A stretch of DNA of 64,000 nt, taken from NCBI GenBank assembly GCA_022701275.1, contig CP031740.1, forward strand, positions 3,297,001 to 3,361,000. The letters are read 5' to 3'. Below are positions 53,104 to 62,560 of this stretch, in pieces. The notes beneath the pieces were generated by a model. It saw nothing but the letters and a program-made list of their open reading frames with translations. It had not been told where the DNA came from and made no database searches. Positions within the stretch are counted from its first letter, which is position 1; each line of letters starts with the position of its first letter. The stretch comes from Microcoleus vaginatus PCC 9802. GTDB lineage: Bacteria; Cyanobacteriota; Cyanobacteriia; Cyanobacteriales; Microcoleaceae. The translations under genes were made by a program, and so were the position numbers.

Positions 53104-53829
53104 ATGCTAAAAATGACACCATTAGCTAACATTTTCAATGCCATGAAAGAGCCAGCAAAAAAGCATCAGAACTCCAAGTGGGGAGCCTTCTTGCTGATGC
53201 TAGCAGTAGGCTTTGGCGGCTGGAAAATTGCTTTGCCGGAACTGGCATCTTTTTTTAATAATATTGCGTTTGAAAACTACAAAGCCAATCGATTGGCGGA
53301 TACTCAACAAGCATATGAGTTAGCGCTCTGGGTAGATCCAAAAAGCCGAACAGCTCTTTACAATTTAGGATGGCTTTGTGAAGAGGTGCAAGATTTACAA
53401 TGCGCCCGAGGAAAATATCTGCAAGCTGCAAAACTCGGTCTGCCTGCTGCTTACAGCAATCTGGCTCGATTATATATAGTTGATCAAAAAAACTATCCGG
53501 CTGCCGTTCACTTCCTGTGGCAAGGTTTGAAATTAGCAGAGGATGATCGAGTCAAATATTCTTTACTCAAAAACTTGGGATGGGCTCGGCTGGAACAGGG
53601 TCGATATTCAGAGGCATTGCAACATCTGGATGCAGCGATTAAACTTGATAGTGAAGGACCAGCAACTTACTGCTTAAAAGCGCAAGTCCTAGAAAAGATG
53701 AAAAATACTAAGGAAGCGCTACCGCAGTGGAAAATTTGTCTAAAGTATGCGGATTCTCAAGAATTCGATGAGGATATATGGATAGGGATGGCACGTCAAC
53801 GATTAAACGAGGAAAAAACAAATAAATGA
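53104..53829 (+). CDS. Membrane-anchored TPR protein
   Basis: 241 residues. One transmembrane helix near 26-44 (WGAFLLMLAVGFGGWKI), then TPR or Sel1-like helical hairpins: NYKANRLADTQQAYELALWV, LYNLGWLCEEVQDLQCARGK, AAYSNLARLYIVDQKNYPAA, YSLLKNLGWARLEQGRYSEA, ATYCLKAQVLEKMKNTKEAL. TPRs mediate protein contacts; orientation suggests the TPR part is on one side of the plasma membrane. Its ATGA overlaps the start of the next gene by 4 bp, so the two are one operon. A GAT-to-ATG choice between ATG 53104 and 53113 is open. Confidence 0.8.
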   Translation: MLKMTPLANIFNAMKEPAKKHQNSKWGAFLLMLAVGFGGWKIALPELASFFNNIAFENYKANRLADTQQAYELALWVDPKSRTALYNLGWLCEEVQDLQCARGKYLQAAKLGLPAAYSNLARLYIVDQKNYPAAVHFLWQGLKLAEDDRVKYSLLKNLGWARLEQGRYSEALQHLDAAIKLDSEGPATYCLKAQVLEKMKNTKEALPQWKICLKYADSQEFDEDIWIGMARQRLNEEKTNK

Positions 53830-54053
53830 AACGCACAGTTTTGCTTTCATCAACCATACTGGCAATTATAACGGTACTGGAGCTAAGTCAAGCCTCAAAA
53901 GCAGTGCCAACTCCTGCGACTGTTAAATCTGCCGTTAATGAATCAGTCGAGATGCTGTTGAACTCGAGTCAGTCGATGCGACAGTGCAAAGATAAAAATG
54001 GTGGAAAATATGCGTGTCCGAGATTCACCATGCCTCCGGAGAGCGAAGAATAA
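53826..54053 (+). CDS. Small secreted protein coupled to the TPR gene
   Basis: 75 residues. Signal peptide MKRTVLLSSTILAIITVLEL with cleavage after SKA or QAS (about 25). The mature 50 residues contain two Cys (MRQCKDKNG, KYACPRFT) that may form one disulfide. It starts inside the TPR gene's stop (ATGA). I do not recognise the family. It may be a periplasmic partner or regulator of the TPR protein; that is inference from operon structure only. Confidence 0.65.
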   Translation: MKRTVLLSSTILAIITVLELSQASKAVPTPATVKSAVNESVEMLLNSSQSMRQCKDKNGGKYACPRFTMPPESEE

Positions 54054-54217
54054 GGGTTATTTTCAATAAATTTTGTAGAGTGTACCATCACCACTTTACA
54101 CAAACAGGTATGTAGTATGTAGTAGTAGTATGCAGGGTGCGCCGTCCGCACCTTATAGCATTTGAGATTTGAGATCAAGAATTGAAGAATGGGAAATAAC
54201 TTATGCCTATAAGGGTT

Positions 54218-54248
54218 TGCAGCTTGCATAAAGCTGCATTCTTTTTTT
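54218..54248 (+). terminator. Rho-independent terminator of the TPR operon
   Basis: TGCAGCTT (54218-54225) pairs with AAGCTGCA (54231-54238) around GCATA, followed by TTCTTTTTTT (54239-54248). It lies 165 bp past the last stop. Confidence 0.8.
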
Positions 54249-54335
54249 GCACTGATATAACTCTTAATCATTGCTGTATCGGCTATTGCTGGAATCCGCA
54301 CCGGGCGGGGAGAAAATCCCCGCCAGCAATTCTAT

Positions 54336-55799
54336 CTACTCGCCCTCCGTCAAAGCTGAATCTTGCTGCTGCTGATGTGAGTTGCTGTAAAAACTAGCAA
54401 TAATCGCCACCATCAACCACCAAAGCATATTCACTTCCGGTCGGTACCAAACTGTATCGACAAAACCGTGGGCCATCATGCCGGCTAAAGTTGCGATCGC
54501 CCCAATCAACCAAAACCCCTGACTCGATTTTAGATTTGGGATTTTAGATTTGGGATTTTCGGATTCTTCCTCTAAACTAGAGATCTTAAATTGTGAATCC
54601 CGTAGATGTTTGATCTGCAACAAACCTTGATTGACGGTGACAGTCATCAGCCAAAGGAAACACATTAAACCGATAAAACCGGTTTCCACCGCAATTTCCA
54701 GCAGCACCGAATAAGCGCTCAAAGCAGTGAATTTCGGCCTCATATAAAGCGGATAAACTTTATTAAAAGCAGTGTTTCCCGGCCCAATTCCGAGAATTGG
54801 TCGATCGCGAATCATGTCAATCACCGCCGTCCAAACATTAATCCGAAAATTGTTGCTGCTGTCACCTCGGCCGATAAACATACTCGAAACTCGATCGCGC
54901 AGAGGTTCCACTAAAGCCACTCCCAGAATTAAGGCTCCCGCCAAACCTCCTAACCCTAACGGCAGCGCCCAAGTTCGCCAGAACCGAGGCATCAAAGGGC
55001 TGTACCAGTACCACAGCAGCACTAAAAATACCACCAGTAGAGCCACAAAACCGATCCAAGCACCCCGGCTATCGGTGTAGCGCAAACACGCGCAATTCAC
55101 CACCAGCATCGTCAGCGCTAAAATTTTTGTTCCCCATCCTTTCCACACAAAAAGTGCGGCGGCGCTCAATGCAATGGCCGGCAGTAAATAGGAACCAAGC
55201 AAGTTAGGATTTCCCAGAAAGCTGTAAACTCGCGTGACATTGGCTTGAGTAGAAGTCGGATCGTTCCAAGTAGCTAATGGTGGCACTTTGTCAATCCACT
55301 GCCGCACGCCGTAGAAACTGACAATTAAAGAGACGTTCAAAAATACGGCAATTAACCACGATCGCCAACGGGGCGATCGCAATATCCGAGCCATCAGCGC
55401 AAAAAACAGCAAATACAGCGTTAGCTTGCTCCAACCACTAGCAGCGGCGACTTTGACCGGCGACATCGCCGTTGCGACGGTGGCAATGCCCCAGTACAGC
55501 AGTACCAGCAAATGAATCGGCGTGAAGGGAATCTCGCGATCGTCCGAAACAGTCAGCAGCACCCAAAATGCAGCGCTAGCCGCCATCAACACCCCCACCA
55601 AGGCATTGTTTACAAACGGCGCAAAACCGAAAGTCAAGGCCAGCAAAACAAAACCCAAGGGTTCTGCCCACTGCATCAGCCAGCTACTTTGTCGCCAACT
55701 GCGTAAAGAGCCGATCGCCAAATTGAATAAATAACTTCTACTTTGCCACTGAGAGAGCGGCAAATTTGCCAGAGTTAACTGTTGCCAAACTGAATTCAT
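54336..55799 (-). CDS. ictB: IctB-family membrane protein (O-antigen-ligase fold)
   Basis: 487 residues with about 11 membrane helices, several at the N-terminus (PLGFVLLALTFGFAPFVNNA), and RVYSFLGNPNLLGSYLLPAI and DSRGAWIGF and GIGPGNTAFNKVYPLY blocks of the IctB family. First proposed as an inorganic carbon transporter, the protein is now seen as part of the O-antigen ligase-like superfamily; its real role is open. Residues near 417-429 (NPKSKIPNLKSSQG) are encoded by the AATCTAAAATCCC-type repeat found between genes here, apparently inserted in a loop. Start ATG 55799. Confidence 0.88.
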   Translation of the reverse strand: MNSVWQQLTLANLPLSQWQSRSYLFNLAIGSLRSWRQSSWLMQWAEPLGFVLLALTFGFAPFVNNALVGVLMAASAAFWVLLTVSDDREIPFTPIHLLVLLYWGIATVATAMSPVKVAAASGWSKLTLYLLFFALMARILRSPRWRSWLIAVFLNVSLIVSFYGVRQWIDKVPPLATWNDPTSTQANVTRVYSFLGNPNLLGSYLLPAIALSAAALFVWKGWGTKILALTMLVVNCACLRYTDSRGAWIGFVALLVVFLVLLWYWYSPLMPRFWRTWALPLGLGGLAGALILGVALVEPLRDRVSSMFIGRGDSSNNFRINVWTAVIDMIRDRPILGIGPGNTAFNKVYPLYMRPKFTALSAYSVLLEIAVETGFIGLMCFLWLMTVTVNQGLLQIKHLRDSQFKISSLEEESENPKSKIPNLKSSQGFWLIGAIATLAGMMAHGFVDTVWYRPEVNMLWWLMVAIIASFYSNSHQQQQDSALTEGE

Positions 55800-55819
55800 T
55801 GCTATTTTAGATTTGTACT

Positions 55820-56041
55820 TTGTAATCGGTAATTGGTAATTGGGAATTGGGAATCGCTAATCGCTAATCGGCAATTGGTAATCGGGAATTGGTAATCGGG
55901 AATTGATAATTGAAAAAAGTTGAGTTATTTTTCTTCCTTCTTTCAGCAGTTACGTCCTGTACACTGCTTCTTCCTTCTTCCCTCTTCCTTCTTCCCTCTT
56001 CCCTCTTCCTTCTTCCCTCTTCCTTCTTCCTTCTTCCTTCT
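55820..56041. repeat. TAATTGG-type heptamers then CTTCC-type tract
   Basis: 55820-55915: TAATCGG/TAATTGG/GGGAATTGG repeats. 55968-56041: tandem CTTCC and CTTCT units close to those at 28865-28966. They separate ictB from the next gene; the tract reaches to the end of that gene at 56042. Confidence 0.85.
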
Positions 56042-56929
56042 TTACCCTTCCAACAATTCCGTAGCATTTGTGCAGGGCAGCCAGAGCACGTAGCGATATC
56101 CAGATTCCGGGGCTCCTTGAATTGAGAGTTGACCGCCTTGAATTTCCACCAACTGGCAGCAAAGCAGCAGCCCCAAGCGTTCCCTGGCCCCGTAACCAGC
56201 TAACACCGGTGCGGTATCCTCGGCATTCTGGGCCACCAAAGCCGCCAACTCAGAAAACGCCAGCGTTAATCGCTGCGAACCCTGTGTCGGGAGTTGCGCT
56301 TCGAGTCCGAGGGAGTCGGTTTCGGAGTTCGATGTCGAACCGCTACCAGACCCGGCCCTCAACAAGTAGTCGGTGTAGAGTTTAGCATGGGGCAAACTTT
56401 CCCCTAACCAAGGATGAAAAACCCAAACTCCGATGTTGATACCGTCTTCTTTCCGAGAAACGTGGACTCGAATCACGCTGCCTGCCCCAGCAGATTGAAT
56501 AATGCTAAAAATTAAGTGGTGCAGCATTTGCTGAACCTTATCTTTATCTACCAACCAGATGCGCGACCCGGGCCCCATCGACAAATTAATTTCTTGCTCT
56601 CGTCTACTTGCCACCGACGACAGGATTGTCACAACCTGCTGGCACAAAGTTTCTATATCGACTGCGGTTCGCTTCAAGGTGAAAGCGGAATCATCTAGTT
56701 CTGACAGTTCCAAAATTTCTTCAACTAGCGATCGCAAAGAGCGGCTGCTGTCTTGGATCACGTCAATATATTCTTTTTGCTTGCTCGTTAAGGGGCCATA
56801 AATTTCTTGTTTCAACACGCTTGCCATGCCGAGGACAGAAGTGAGCGGTGTGAGCAATTCCTGCGCTAAATTATTTAGCAGTTTTATTTTAATTGAGTTA
56901 GTAGACAAATCGATAGGTTTGTTAGTCAT
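56042..56929 (-). CDS. Histidine-kinase-like protein lacking the phospho-acceptor His
   Basis: 295 residues. A HisKA-type helix pair has LNNLAQELLTPLTSVLGMAS, where the normal SHELRTPL is AQELLTPL, with Gln23 (codon CAG) in place of the acceptor His. The ATPase-like part is also degenerate: the N box lacks its Asn (HHLIFSIIQSAGAG), while a GLLLCCQLVEIQGGQLSIQG stretch resembles the G2 end. No sensor or membrane domain. It is most likely a pseudokinase that binds a partner, as I recall similar AQEL-containing cyanobacterial proteins. Cytoplasmic. Confidence 0.72.
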   Translation of the reverse strand: MTNKPIDLSTNSIKIKLLNNLAQELLTPLTSVLGMASVLKQEIYGPLTSKQKEYIDVIQDSSRSLRSLVEEILELSELDDSAFTLKRTAVDIETLCQQVVTILSSVASRREQEINLSMGPGSRIWLVDKDKVQQMLHHLIFSIIQSAGAGSVIRVHVSRKEDGINIGVWVFHPWLGESLPHAKLYTDYLLRAGSGSGSTSNSETDSLGLEAQLPTQGSQRLTLAFSELAALVAQNAEDTAPVLAGYGARERLGLLLCCQLVEIQGGQLSIQGAPESGYRYVLWLPCTNATELLEG

Positions 56930-57086
56930 CGCTAATTTTTATTGGTTCATTGTCGAGCGAGGGTTTGCGGTTCATTAGACCTATTCCAAAAGTCTATAAC
57001 AATCTGTATATAATTCACCCAGAAAAAACGTAGCGAAGAAAAATATATATTCCTTCTTCCCTAGAAGCTCTTCCTTATCTGAGTAA

Positions 57087-58529
57087 TTAAGATTTAATCA
57101 TTGCTTCTAAAGCTGATTGCAAGTCTTGAGTGAGTTCGGCAACTGCTAACCTGCGGCTGGTTTGATATCGATCCCAACGATGGCTCACTGATATGGGTTC
57201 GCCCACGGTCATTTGTACCTGCTGTTTGCCCAACTTCGGTCTGCCGAAAGGATTTCCCCCTTTGATTCGAGCCAGTACGTCCCACAGCAGTAAAGTTGTT
57301 TCTGCCAAACGTTCTGCTGTCAGTTGTTCTGCGACGTACCTGCCCGTGACGGACACGAAACTTTCTACAAGTCTCATGTGCCACATCCGAAGACTTGCTT
57401 CTTCAGCGAGGCGATCGGCTAATCCTCTTTCTAAGGGAGAAAGTGCTGCAATATCTTTGATATCTTCTCGATAAATATACTCCCAGCCTGCTTGTTCCAC
57501 ACGGCGGCAGCGGTCTATTAAACTGCCTTTGGGCTTCAAGTTAAAATATTCTTCTGCTACTTGCAAACCCACGTCTAACAGGGCTTTCAGCCGAGCCATC
57601 ATTACTTCATTGCCCGAATCATTTGCCGTTTGTTGTGGTAGCGATAATGATGTTAAAATAGATGTTTCAGGATGTAAACTTTTATGATAAAAACGGCTGT
57701 AAAACTCTTCCATTACTGCTAGCAAATGGCTGCCCAGTCGAATCAGGCGCAGATATTGGAATTTGTGATTGTGGTTTTCGGAATCGGGATTTGCAGTCTC
57801 TAAATTAGCGATCTCGGTGCGTTCTAAGGGTGGCAGTCCGCAATCAATTTCTAATTGAGTTAAAAGTTTTTCTAGGGGTTGCCAAGGTGGGTTGACATAG
57901 CGGTATTGAATGCCGATCGGCACAATTAAAACTTTTTCAGTGCGTCCGGCTTTCAGCAAATCTTCAACGCACCAGAAACCCATTTGAGCAATTCCCGGTT
58001 CGAGGGGACTGACTATTTCATTGTGACCGTTGGTAGCGCCTTCTGGGGCGGCGGCGATCGGGAATTGGCTGTTGGCAAATAAATCGCGGGCCGATCGCAA
58101 TCCGGCGCGATCGATTTTACCGCGAACAATCGGAGTGCCACCGAGTTGGGAATACAACCAGCCGACTCCCGCACCGGCCCACAGGGGAATACCGCGATCG
58201 TAGATAAAGTGGGAATGTACCGGAAATTGCAGGGGAATGCCTTTGGCGCGCGCTGCCTGGGGAACGAGTTTCCAAATTAGTTGTCCCAAACAGTAGGGAT
58301 CGTCTGAGTTGGGGTGGCGGAAGGCTAGCAAGAAGCGAACTTTCTGATTTTGAAATTGGTGGAATAGTTCGGCGAGGGTTTCGACGTTTTCGGCTTGAAC
58401 GTGGCTGATACTCGTCCGAAATCGCAGCCACCAGGGGAATATTTGCTTACAACCTTGCATCACTAGAGGGTTGTAGGCTGGGGGTATGAATTCCAGCGGC
58501 GGCTGAACTTGGCTAATTGAATTGGGCAT
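57087..58529 (-). CDS. 1-acylglycerol-3-phosphate acyltransferase-like (PlsC)
   Basis: 480 residues. PlsC motifs: FLLAFRHPNSDDPYC (variant of the HxxxxD catalytic pair), GTPIVRGK, and FPIAAAPEGATNGHNE (the EGT-type binding motif). The enzyme adds an acyl chain to a lysophospholipid-type acceptor at the membrane. The C-terminal 250 residues are an additional helical domain, making it longer than classical PlsC (about 250). Alone on this strand between the kinase-like gene and the RNase gene. Confidence 0.83.
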   Translation of the reverse strand: MPNSISQVQPPLEFIPPAYNPLVMQGCKQIFPWWLRFRTSISHVQAENVETLAELFHQFQNQKVRFLLAFRHPNSDDPYCLGQLIWKLVPQAARAKGIPLQFPVHSHFIYDRGIPLWAGAGVGWLYSQLGGTPIVRGKIDRAGLRSARDLFANSQFPIAAAPEGATNGHNEIVSPLEPGIAQMGFWCVEDLLKAGRTEKVLIVPIGIQYRYVNPPWQPLEKLLTQLEIDCGLPPLERTEIANLETANPDSENHNHKFQYLRLIRLGSHLLAVMEEFYSRFYHKSLHPETSILTSLSLPQQTANDSGNEVMMARLKALLDVGLQVAEEYFNLKPKGSLIDRCRRVEQAGWEYIYREDIKDIAALSPLERGLADRLAEEASLRMWHMRLVESFVSVTGRYVAEQLTAERLAETTLLLWDVLARIKGGNPFGRPKLGKQQVQMTVGEPISVSHRWDRYQTSRRLAVAELTQDLQSALEAMIKS

Positions 58530-58983
58530 TTTGCGATTTTAAATTTTAGATTTTAGATTTTAGATTACTAGGCTGCGGTAAAATTTTCCAATTTTTATGA
58601 TGCTGAAGTTTTTTTTATTAACCGCAGAGGACACAGAGGACACGGAGGAAGAGAGGAGATAGCAAAGCGTGTCAATTTAATGTCAAAAGTATTACCCGTC
58701 TTGGATTGAATGTCATGTCCAGTCGATCGACCCCAATATTTTGGTCGGGGCAGGTTTACGGGATTTTTGGCTGATATTACAGATCGGGGGTGAACTAGCC
58801 CTGACAAGAATTACGATTATTTTACAGGACTAGATATGAAACCATCATCTTTTTTACCCCCCTGCCCTTGACAAGGGGGATGCGAGGGGGTCAGAAACTC
58901 GACTAAAAACGAGATTTCTCCTCAGTTTCAGCCTTCAACACAGATTTTTGCAATCCAAAATCTAAAGTCTAAAATCTAAAATC
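58530..58983. other. Gap with heptamer and GA repeats
   Basis: 454 bp. ATTTTAG heptamers near 58545-58566, then GAGGACACAGAGGACACGGAGG (short tandem repeat, 58627-58648), and a CCCCCTGCCC/GGGGGT pair around 58857-58890. No gene recognised. Confidence 0.5.
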
Positions 58984-60990
58984 CTATTGTGCGGCTTCAA
59001 ATATCATTTCCTGGAAGTTAATGACATCAGATCGCGGATCGCAGTGGGTGACTTTGACTTCTAGCCGATCGCCTATTGCGACCGATCGACCAAATCGCAT
59101 TGCCAATTCTAAACCCAACTCTTCCAATAAAATCAATCCGAGATTGCTGTCTTCTCTCAGCCAGCGCAGCATTAAAGCTTCCCAAACTTCGTCTGGGTTG
59201 CGCCGCAAATATTCCAATCCCCAATAGCGGTTAGTTTGACGTTCGACTGTGGATGCTTCTTTAACTGCGGTGCCGAGGCACATCACAATGTCCTGTATTT
59301 CTTCAGCAGAAAAAGGCAGTGGTTCGCCCCGCAGGTGGGCTTTGATTTGGAAGTGAGTCAGCAAGTCGGTATAGCGGCGGATCGGGGAAGTAACTTGAGT
59401 GTATAATTCCAAACCCAAGCCGGCGTGGCGTCCGGGGGTGAGGCCCATTTCGCTGCGGGGCATACACCGACGCACGGCGCAAGCGCGGGCGGGGCCGGCA
59501 GGTACGGCCAGCAGTTCTTCATCGGGAGGGAGTTCGGGCTGCGGCTGATAGCGGTAGGGTATTGGCAGGCTGTGAGCTTGACCGTAGCGGCCGGCTAGTT
59601 CGCCGGCTAAAATCATCATTTCGGCTACTAGCATCCGGGCTGTGGAGTCGTCGATGACGTGGATTTTGATGTCGTCGCCGTTGACTTTGATGACTGATTC
59701 GGGCATGAAAATGCTGATTGCGCCTTGGGCTTCCCGCCATTTTTGCCGCAGTTTGGCCGCAGAGGCGATCGCTGCTATTTCCGGTTCTGCTTCGATTCCC
59801 AACTCCAGCATTTCGTCTACGTCATCGTAGGTCAAGCGGTAGGTGGGTTTTATGGTGCTGATGTGGATGCTGTAATCTTGAGCCGCGCCGATTTCGTCTA
59901 AGGTGACACTGAAGCTGAGCGCGCTGCACTCTTTGCCTTGAATTAAACTCATCGGCCCGGTTGCCAAAGCTGGGGGAAACATGGGAATCATTCCCGTTGG
60001 CAGGTAAACCGTAGTGGTGCGCTTTCTGGCTTCGAGGTCGAGTTCGTCTCCAGGGGAAAGCAAGCGGGTGGGATCGGCGATGTGTATCCACAGGCGCTGC
60101 TGGCCGTTTTCGAGGAATTCTAAGCTGAGGCCGTCGTCGATTTCGGTGGTGCTTTCGTCGTCGATCGTGTAAACCTTGAGGTGAGTTAAATCGAGACGAT
60201 TTGTGTCGGAGTCGGCTGGGGGATTTTCTAGGCAGCGTTGGGCCACTTCTAATACCTTTGCGGAGAATTGTAGGGGAATTTGGCTGCGCCGCAAAAACAG
60301 GTTTTCGTGGCTACTCCACAGGCCGAGATCGACTAGGAGTTGAAATGCTGCTTCGGGGTTTTCGGACCGTTCTAAGCTGGCTAAAGTTTCTAAGGCCGGG
60401 GTGCGGTGCGTTGCTTCTTCTCCGAGGGTGGCAAAGCGTTCTAAAGCGTCGAGGCGAGTTCGATCGCTGTGTTCCCAATCTACATTTTCCCCTGCCAGCC
60501 GCTGTTTGACTCGATCCCAAAATCCTTGGGATTCTTGGTGTCGCTGCTGTTCTACTTCTTGCTGGTGTTTGATTTCGGCTACTTGGGCGGCCGGTCGCGG
60601 TTCGTAGCGATCGCCCTTTTGTTTGAAATACAGTTTGTCTGTTGATAGCAAACAGTAAGCCGCGTAACACTGGGCCGGACTGCGCTCGGAAAATAGCAGC
60701 ATTGCCAGGGATTCGGGATCTGCTGTTTCTCCGTCACCGACTAAAAGTTCCCAAGCGACTTCCAAACTCGACGGATCTGAGTATGCTTCTACTTCTTTGA
60801 GAAATTTGGGAATATCGGAGGGTTTGTAAGTTTCTCCGACTACTTCGTAGGTGATTTGTTTGGGCGGTATGCTGTGCGGTTGACCGTTTTCGTCTACCAC
60901 AACCCAGTTTTTCTTGCCGTCGGGGCGATCGGCAACTGCCAGACGGCGGTCGCCGTGCACTCTAAATTCTACTAACGTTCCCTTCTCCAC
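58984..60990 (-). CDS. RNase II/RNB-family exoribonuclease
   Basis: 668 residues. N-terminal OB-like region, a helical linker of about 200 residues, then the RNB domain starting near 270: VYTIDDESTTEIDDGLSLE with the catalytic Asp cluster, WIHIADPTRLL, TYRLTYDDVDEML, QVTSPIRRYTDLLTHFQIK. C-terminal S1-like barrel (VAIGDRLEVKVTHCDP). It degrades RNA 3' to 5' hydrolytically. It is last in the rpmG-rpsR-RNase order, which is common in cyanobacteria. It lacks the CSD pair of RNase R, so RNase II-type is preferred. Confidence 0.9.
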   Translation of the reverse strand: MEKGTLVEFRVHGDRRLAVADRPDGKKNWVVVDENGQPHSIPPKQITYEVVGETYKPSDIPKFLKEVEAYSDPSSLEVAWELLVGDGETADPESLAMLLFSERSPAQCYAAYCLLSTDKLYFKQKGDRYEPRPAAQVAEIKHQQEVEQQRHQESQGFWDRVKQRLAGENVDWEHSDRTRLDALERFATLGEEATHRTPALETLASLERSENPEAAFQLLVDLGLWSSHENLFLRRSQIPLQFSAKVLEVAQRCLENPPADSDTNRLDLTHLKVYTIDDESTTEIDDGLSLEFLENGQQRLWIHIADPTRLLSPGDELDLEARKRTTTVYLPTGMIPMFPPALATGPMSLIQGKECSALSFSVTLDEIGAAQDYSIHISTIKPTYRLTYDDVDEMLELGIEAEPEIAAIASAAKLRQKWREAQGAISIFMPESVIKVNGDDIKIHVIDDSTARMLVAEMMILAGELAGRYGQAHSLPIPYRYQPQPELPPDEELLAVPAGPARACAVRRCMPRSEMGLTPGRHAGLGLELYTQVTSPIRRYTDLLTHFQIKAHLRGEPLPFSAEEIQDIVMCLGTAVKEASTVERQTNRYWGLEYLRRNPDEVWEALMLRWLREDSNLGLILLEELGLELAMRFGRSVAIGDRLEVKVTHCDPRSDVINFQEMIFEAAQ

Positions 60991-61302
60991 TTGCCAGCTT
61001 TATATTTGAGATTTTGGATTTTTACCGTGGCCACTTATCGAGTTTCGAGCTTGCGATTTTAGATTTTGGATATTGGCAATTTTTCTGGTCAATTGTGAAA
61101 GTTAAAATCTAAAAAGTTGTTCTTTCTTCTTGCTTTTTTTTAACTTTTGACTTGTGATTAAGACTTGCGCTCCAACGACTCTTAACCCTATTTCGCGATT
61201 ATTTCGCTGCACTCTTGCTGCACTCTTAATGACAGAAAGACGTTCTTTTCGCGCAAGTCTTATTCCCAGTCCAAAATCTAAAACCCAAAATCCCAAATCC
61301 TG
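60991..61302. other. Spacer between rpsR and RNase gene
   Basis: 312 bp. ATTTTAG-like heptamers at 61005-61075 and a GCTGCACTCTT duplicate at 61205-61228. Transcription from rpsR may continue into the RNase gene. No gene seen. Confidence 0.5.
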
Positions 61303-61518
61303 TTAACCTTCTTGGTTTACGAAGGGCATCAAAGCTACAATTCTTGCTCTTTTGATGCTTCTGGTCAGGTCTCGCTGCTGTTTTGCCGTCAAACCGGTAA
61401 TCCGGCGGGGCAAAATTTTACCGCGTTCTGTGACGTATTTTTTGAGCAAATCAACATCTTTGTAGTCGATCGGGTCTCCTGGTTTGATTGGCGAAACGCG
61501 CCGGCGAAAGTAAGTCAT
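61303..61518 (-). CDS. rpsR: 30S ribosomal protein S18
   Basis: 71 residues, full length. YRRRxSPI-type start, [20 protein letters not shown] and [20 protein letters not shown] are the S18 RNA-binding helices. It binds S6 and 16S rRNA in the small-subunit platform. Follows rpmG by 168 bp on the same strand. Confidence 0.97.
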   Translation of the reverse strand: MTYFRRRVSPIKPGDPIDYKDVDLLKKYVTERGKILPRRITGLTAKQQRDLTRSIKRARIVALMPFVNQEG

Positions 61519-61649
61519 GGTTTGTTGTTTGTTTACTGTTGTTCTTGGACTGTTGACTGTTAGTTTTTAGTTATTAGCCGTTAGTTGCTAGCCCTCAGGA
61601 AAGCATTGGTTAGTTATCTGCTTTTCGCGCGTCAATATCAATTGCCAAC

Positions 61650-61689
61650 AACTGATGACTGATGACTAAGGACTAATGACTAATCACTA
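61650..61689. repeat. Heptanucleotide repeat (ATGACTG type)
   Basis: Five copies of TGATGACT/TAATGACT between rpsR and rpmG, reaching the L33 stop codon. Confidence 0.8.
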
Positions 61690-61875
61690 CTTGATCTCTT
61701 TGTGGGCAGTGTGGCTGTTGCAATGGGGGCAGAACTTCTTGAGTTCCAGCCGCGCCGTCGTGTTGCGACGGTTCTTGGTCGTGGTGTACCGAGACACGCC
61801 TTTCGAGCGTTTGCTTACGTTTGTACGGCACTCAGTACACTCTAGAGTAATTATGATGCGGACGCCTTTAGCCAT
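61687..61875 (-). CDS. rpmG: 50S ribosomal protein L33
   Basis: 62 residues, full length. The zinc-ribbon type with CTEC and CPHC Cys pairs ([22 protein letters not shown]). First gene of the rpmG-rpsR unit. An ATGACTGATGACT-type repeat lies in the spacer after it (61650-61689), reaching its last codons. Confidence 0.97.
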   Translation of the reverse strand: MAKGVRIIITLECTECRTNVSKRSKGVSRYTTTKNRRNTTARLELKKFCPHCNSHTAHKEIK

Positions 61876-61913
61876 AATTCTAAATAAATTTCGACTAATT
61901 TAAACACAATTTA

Positions 61914-62447
61914 TTATCTTCTCACATTGCTCTGCACTTGGTCAAGCAATCTTCTAACTTTGATGTCGAGCGAGTAGCCACGGCGGGCTCCGACGACGAT
62001 CGTCCCGCCGATGCGATCGTGGAAAGCTTGGGGAAACCTTTCGGCGGAGGTGAGGGCAACGCTACAGTCGATCGCCAGGGGCAGCATCAGCAGCAAGACG
62101 GCGGCGTTGGTAGATGTGATCCCAGCTATACCTGCGAAGGCTAAGGCCAGGCACAGACCCAGCAATGCCTCGCGCTTGCACAGTTCTTGTACTCCAGGAA
62201 TCCGTTGGAATCTGGTATCGGCAATTTTCATGTCCAAGGCCCAGCGCCCGAGACTTTGACCTTGGTTTTTCCTGACGATGGGTACGCGCAGGATCAGCCA
62301 CAGCAAAACAAAAAATATGGTTTGGACGATGGCATTAGTGCCCAGAAGCAAACTGGGCAGCCAAACTGCTATTCCGTCGATGCAGAGGGCCGCGGCGCGG
62401 CGGCCGACGGATACTTTGGGAAGGAGAGGAACTAGGTCGGAACTCAT
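61914..62447 (-). CDS. RDD-family membrane protein
   Basis: 177 residues from ATG 62447 (a TTG at 62453 is in frame). RDD proteins have an Arg-Asp-Asp-type motif: here VGRRAAALCIDGIAVWLPS, with RxxAxxID in helix 1, and the second block QAFHDRIGGTIVV near the C-terminus. Three or four transmembrane helices. RDD proteins are poorly characterised; some transport ions or assist envelope proteins. It is upstream of rpmG on the same strand but 38 bp away, so an operon is possible. Confidence 0.83.
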   Translation of the reverse strand: MSSDLVPLLPKVSVGRRAAALCIDGIAVWLPSLLLGTNAIVQTIFFVLLWLILRVPIVRKNQGQSLGRWALDMKIADTRFQRIPGVQELCKREALLGLCLALAFAGIAGITSTNAAVLLLMLPLAIDCSVALTSAERFPQAFHDRIGGTIVVGARRGYSLDIKVRRLLDQVQSNVRR

Positions 62448-62560
62448 AGGCAAAAAGGTCGATCGCCACTAGCTACTTTTTCATTTTTCATCTTAAGCTG
62501 TGGAATAATCGATCGCCACCAATGGTGCCTAAATCAACGTCAAAGCCAACCGCTAATTAT

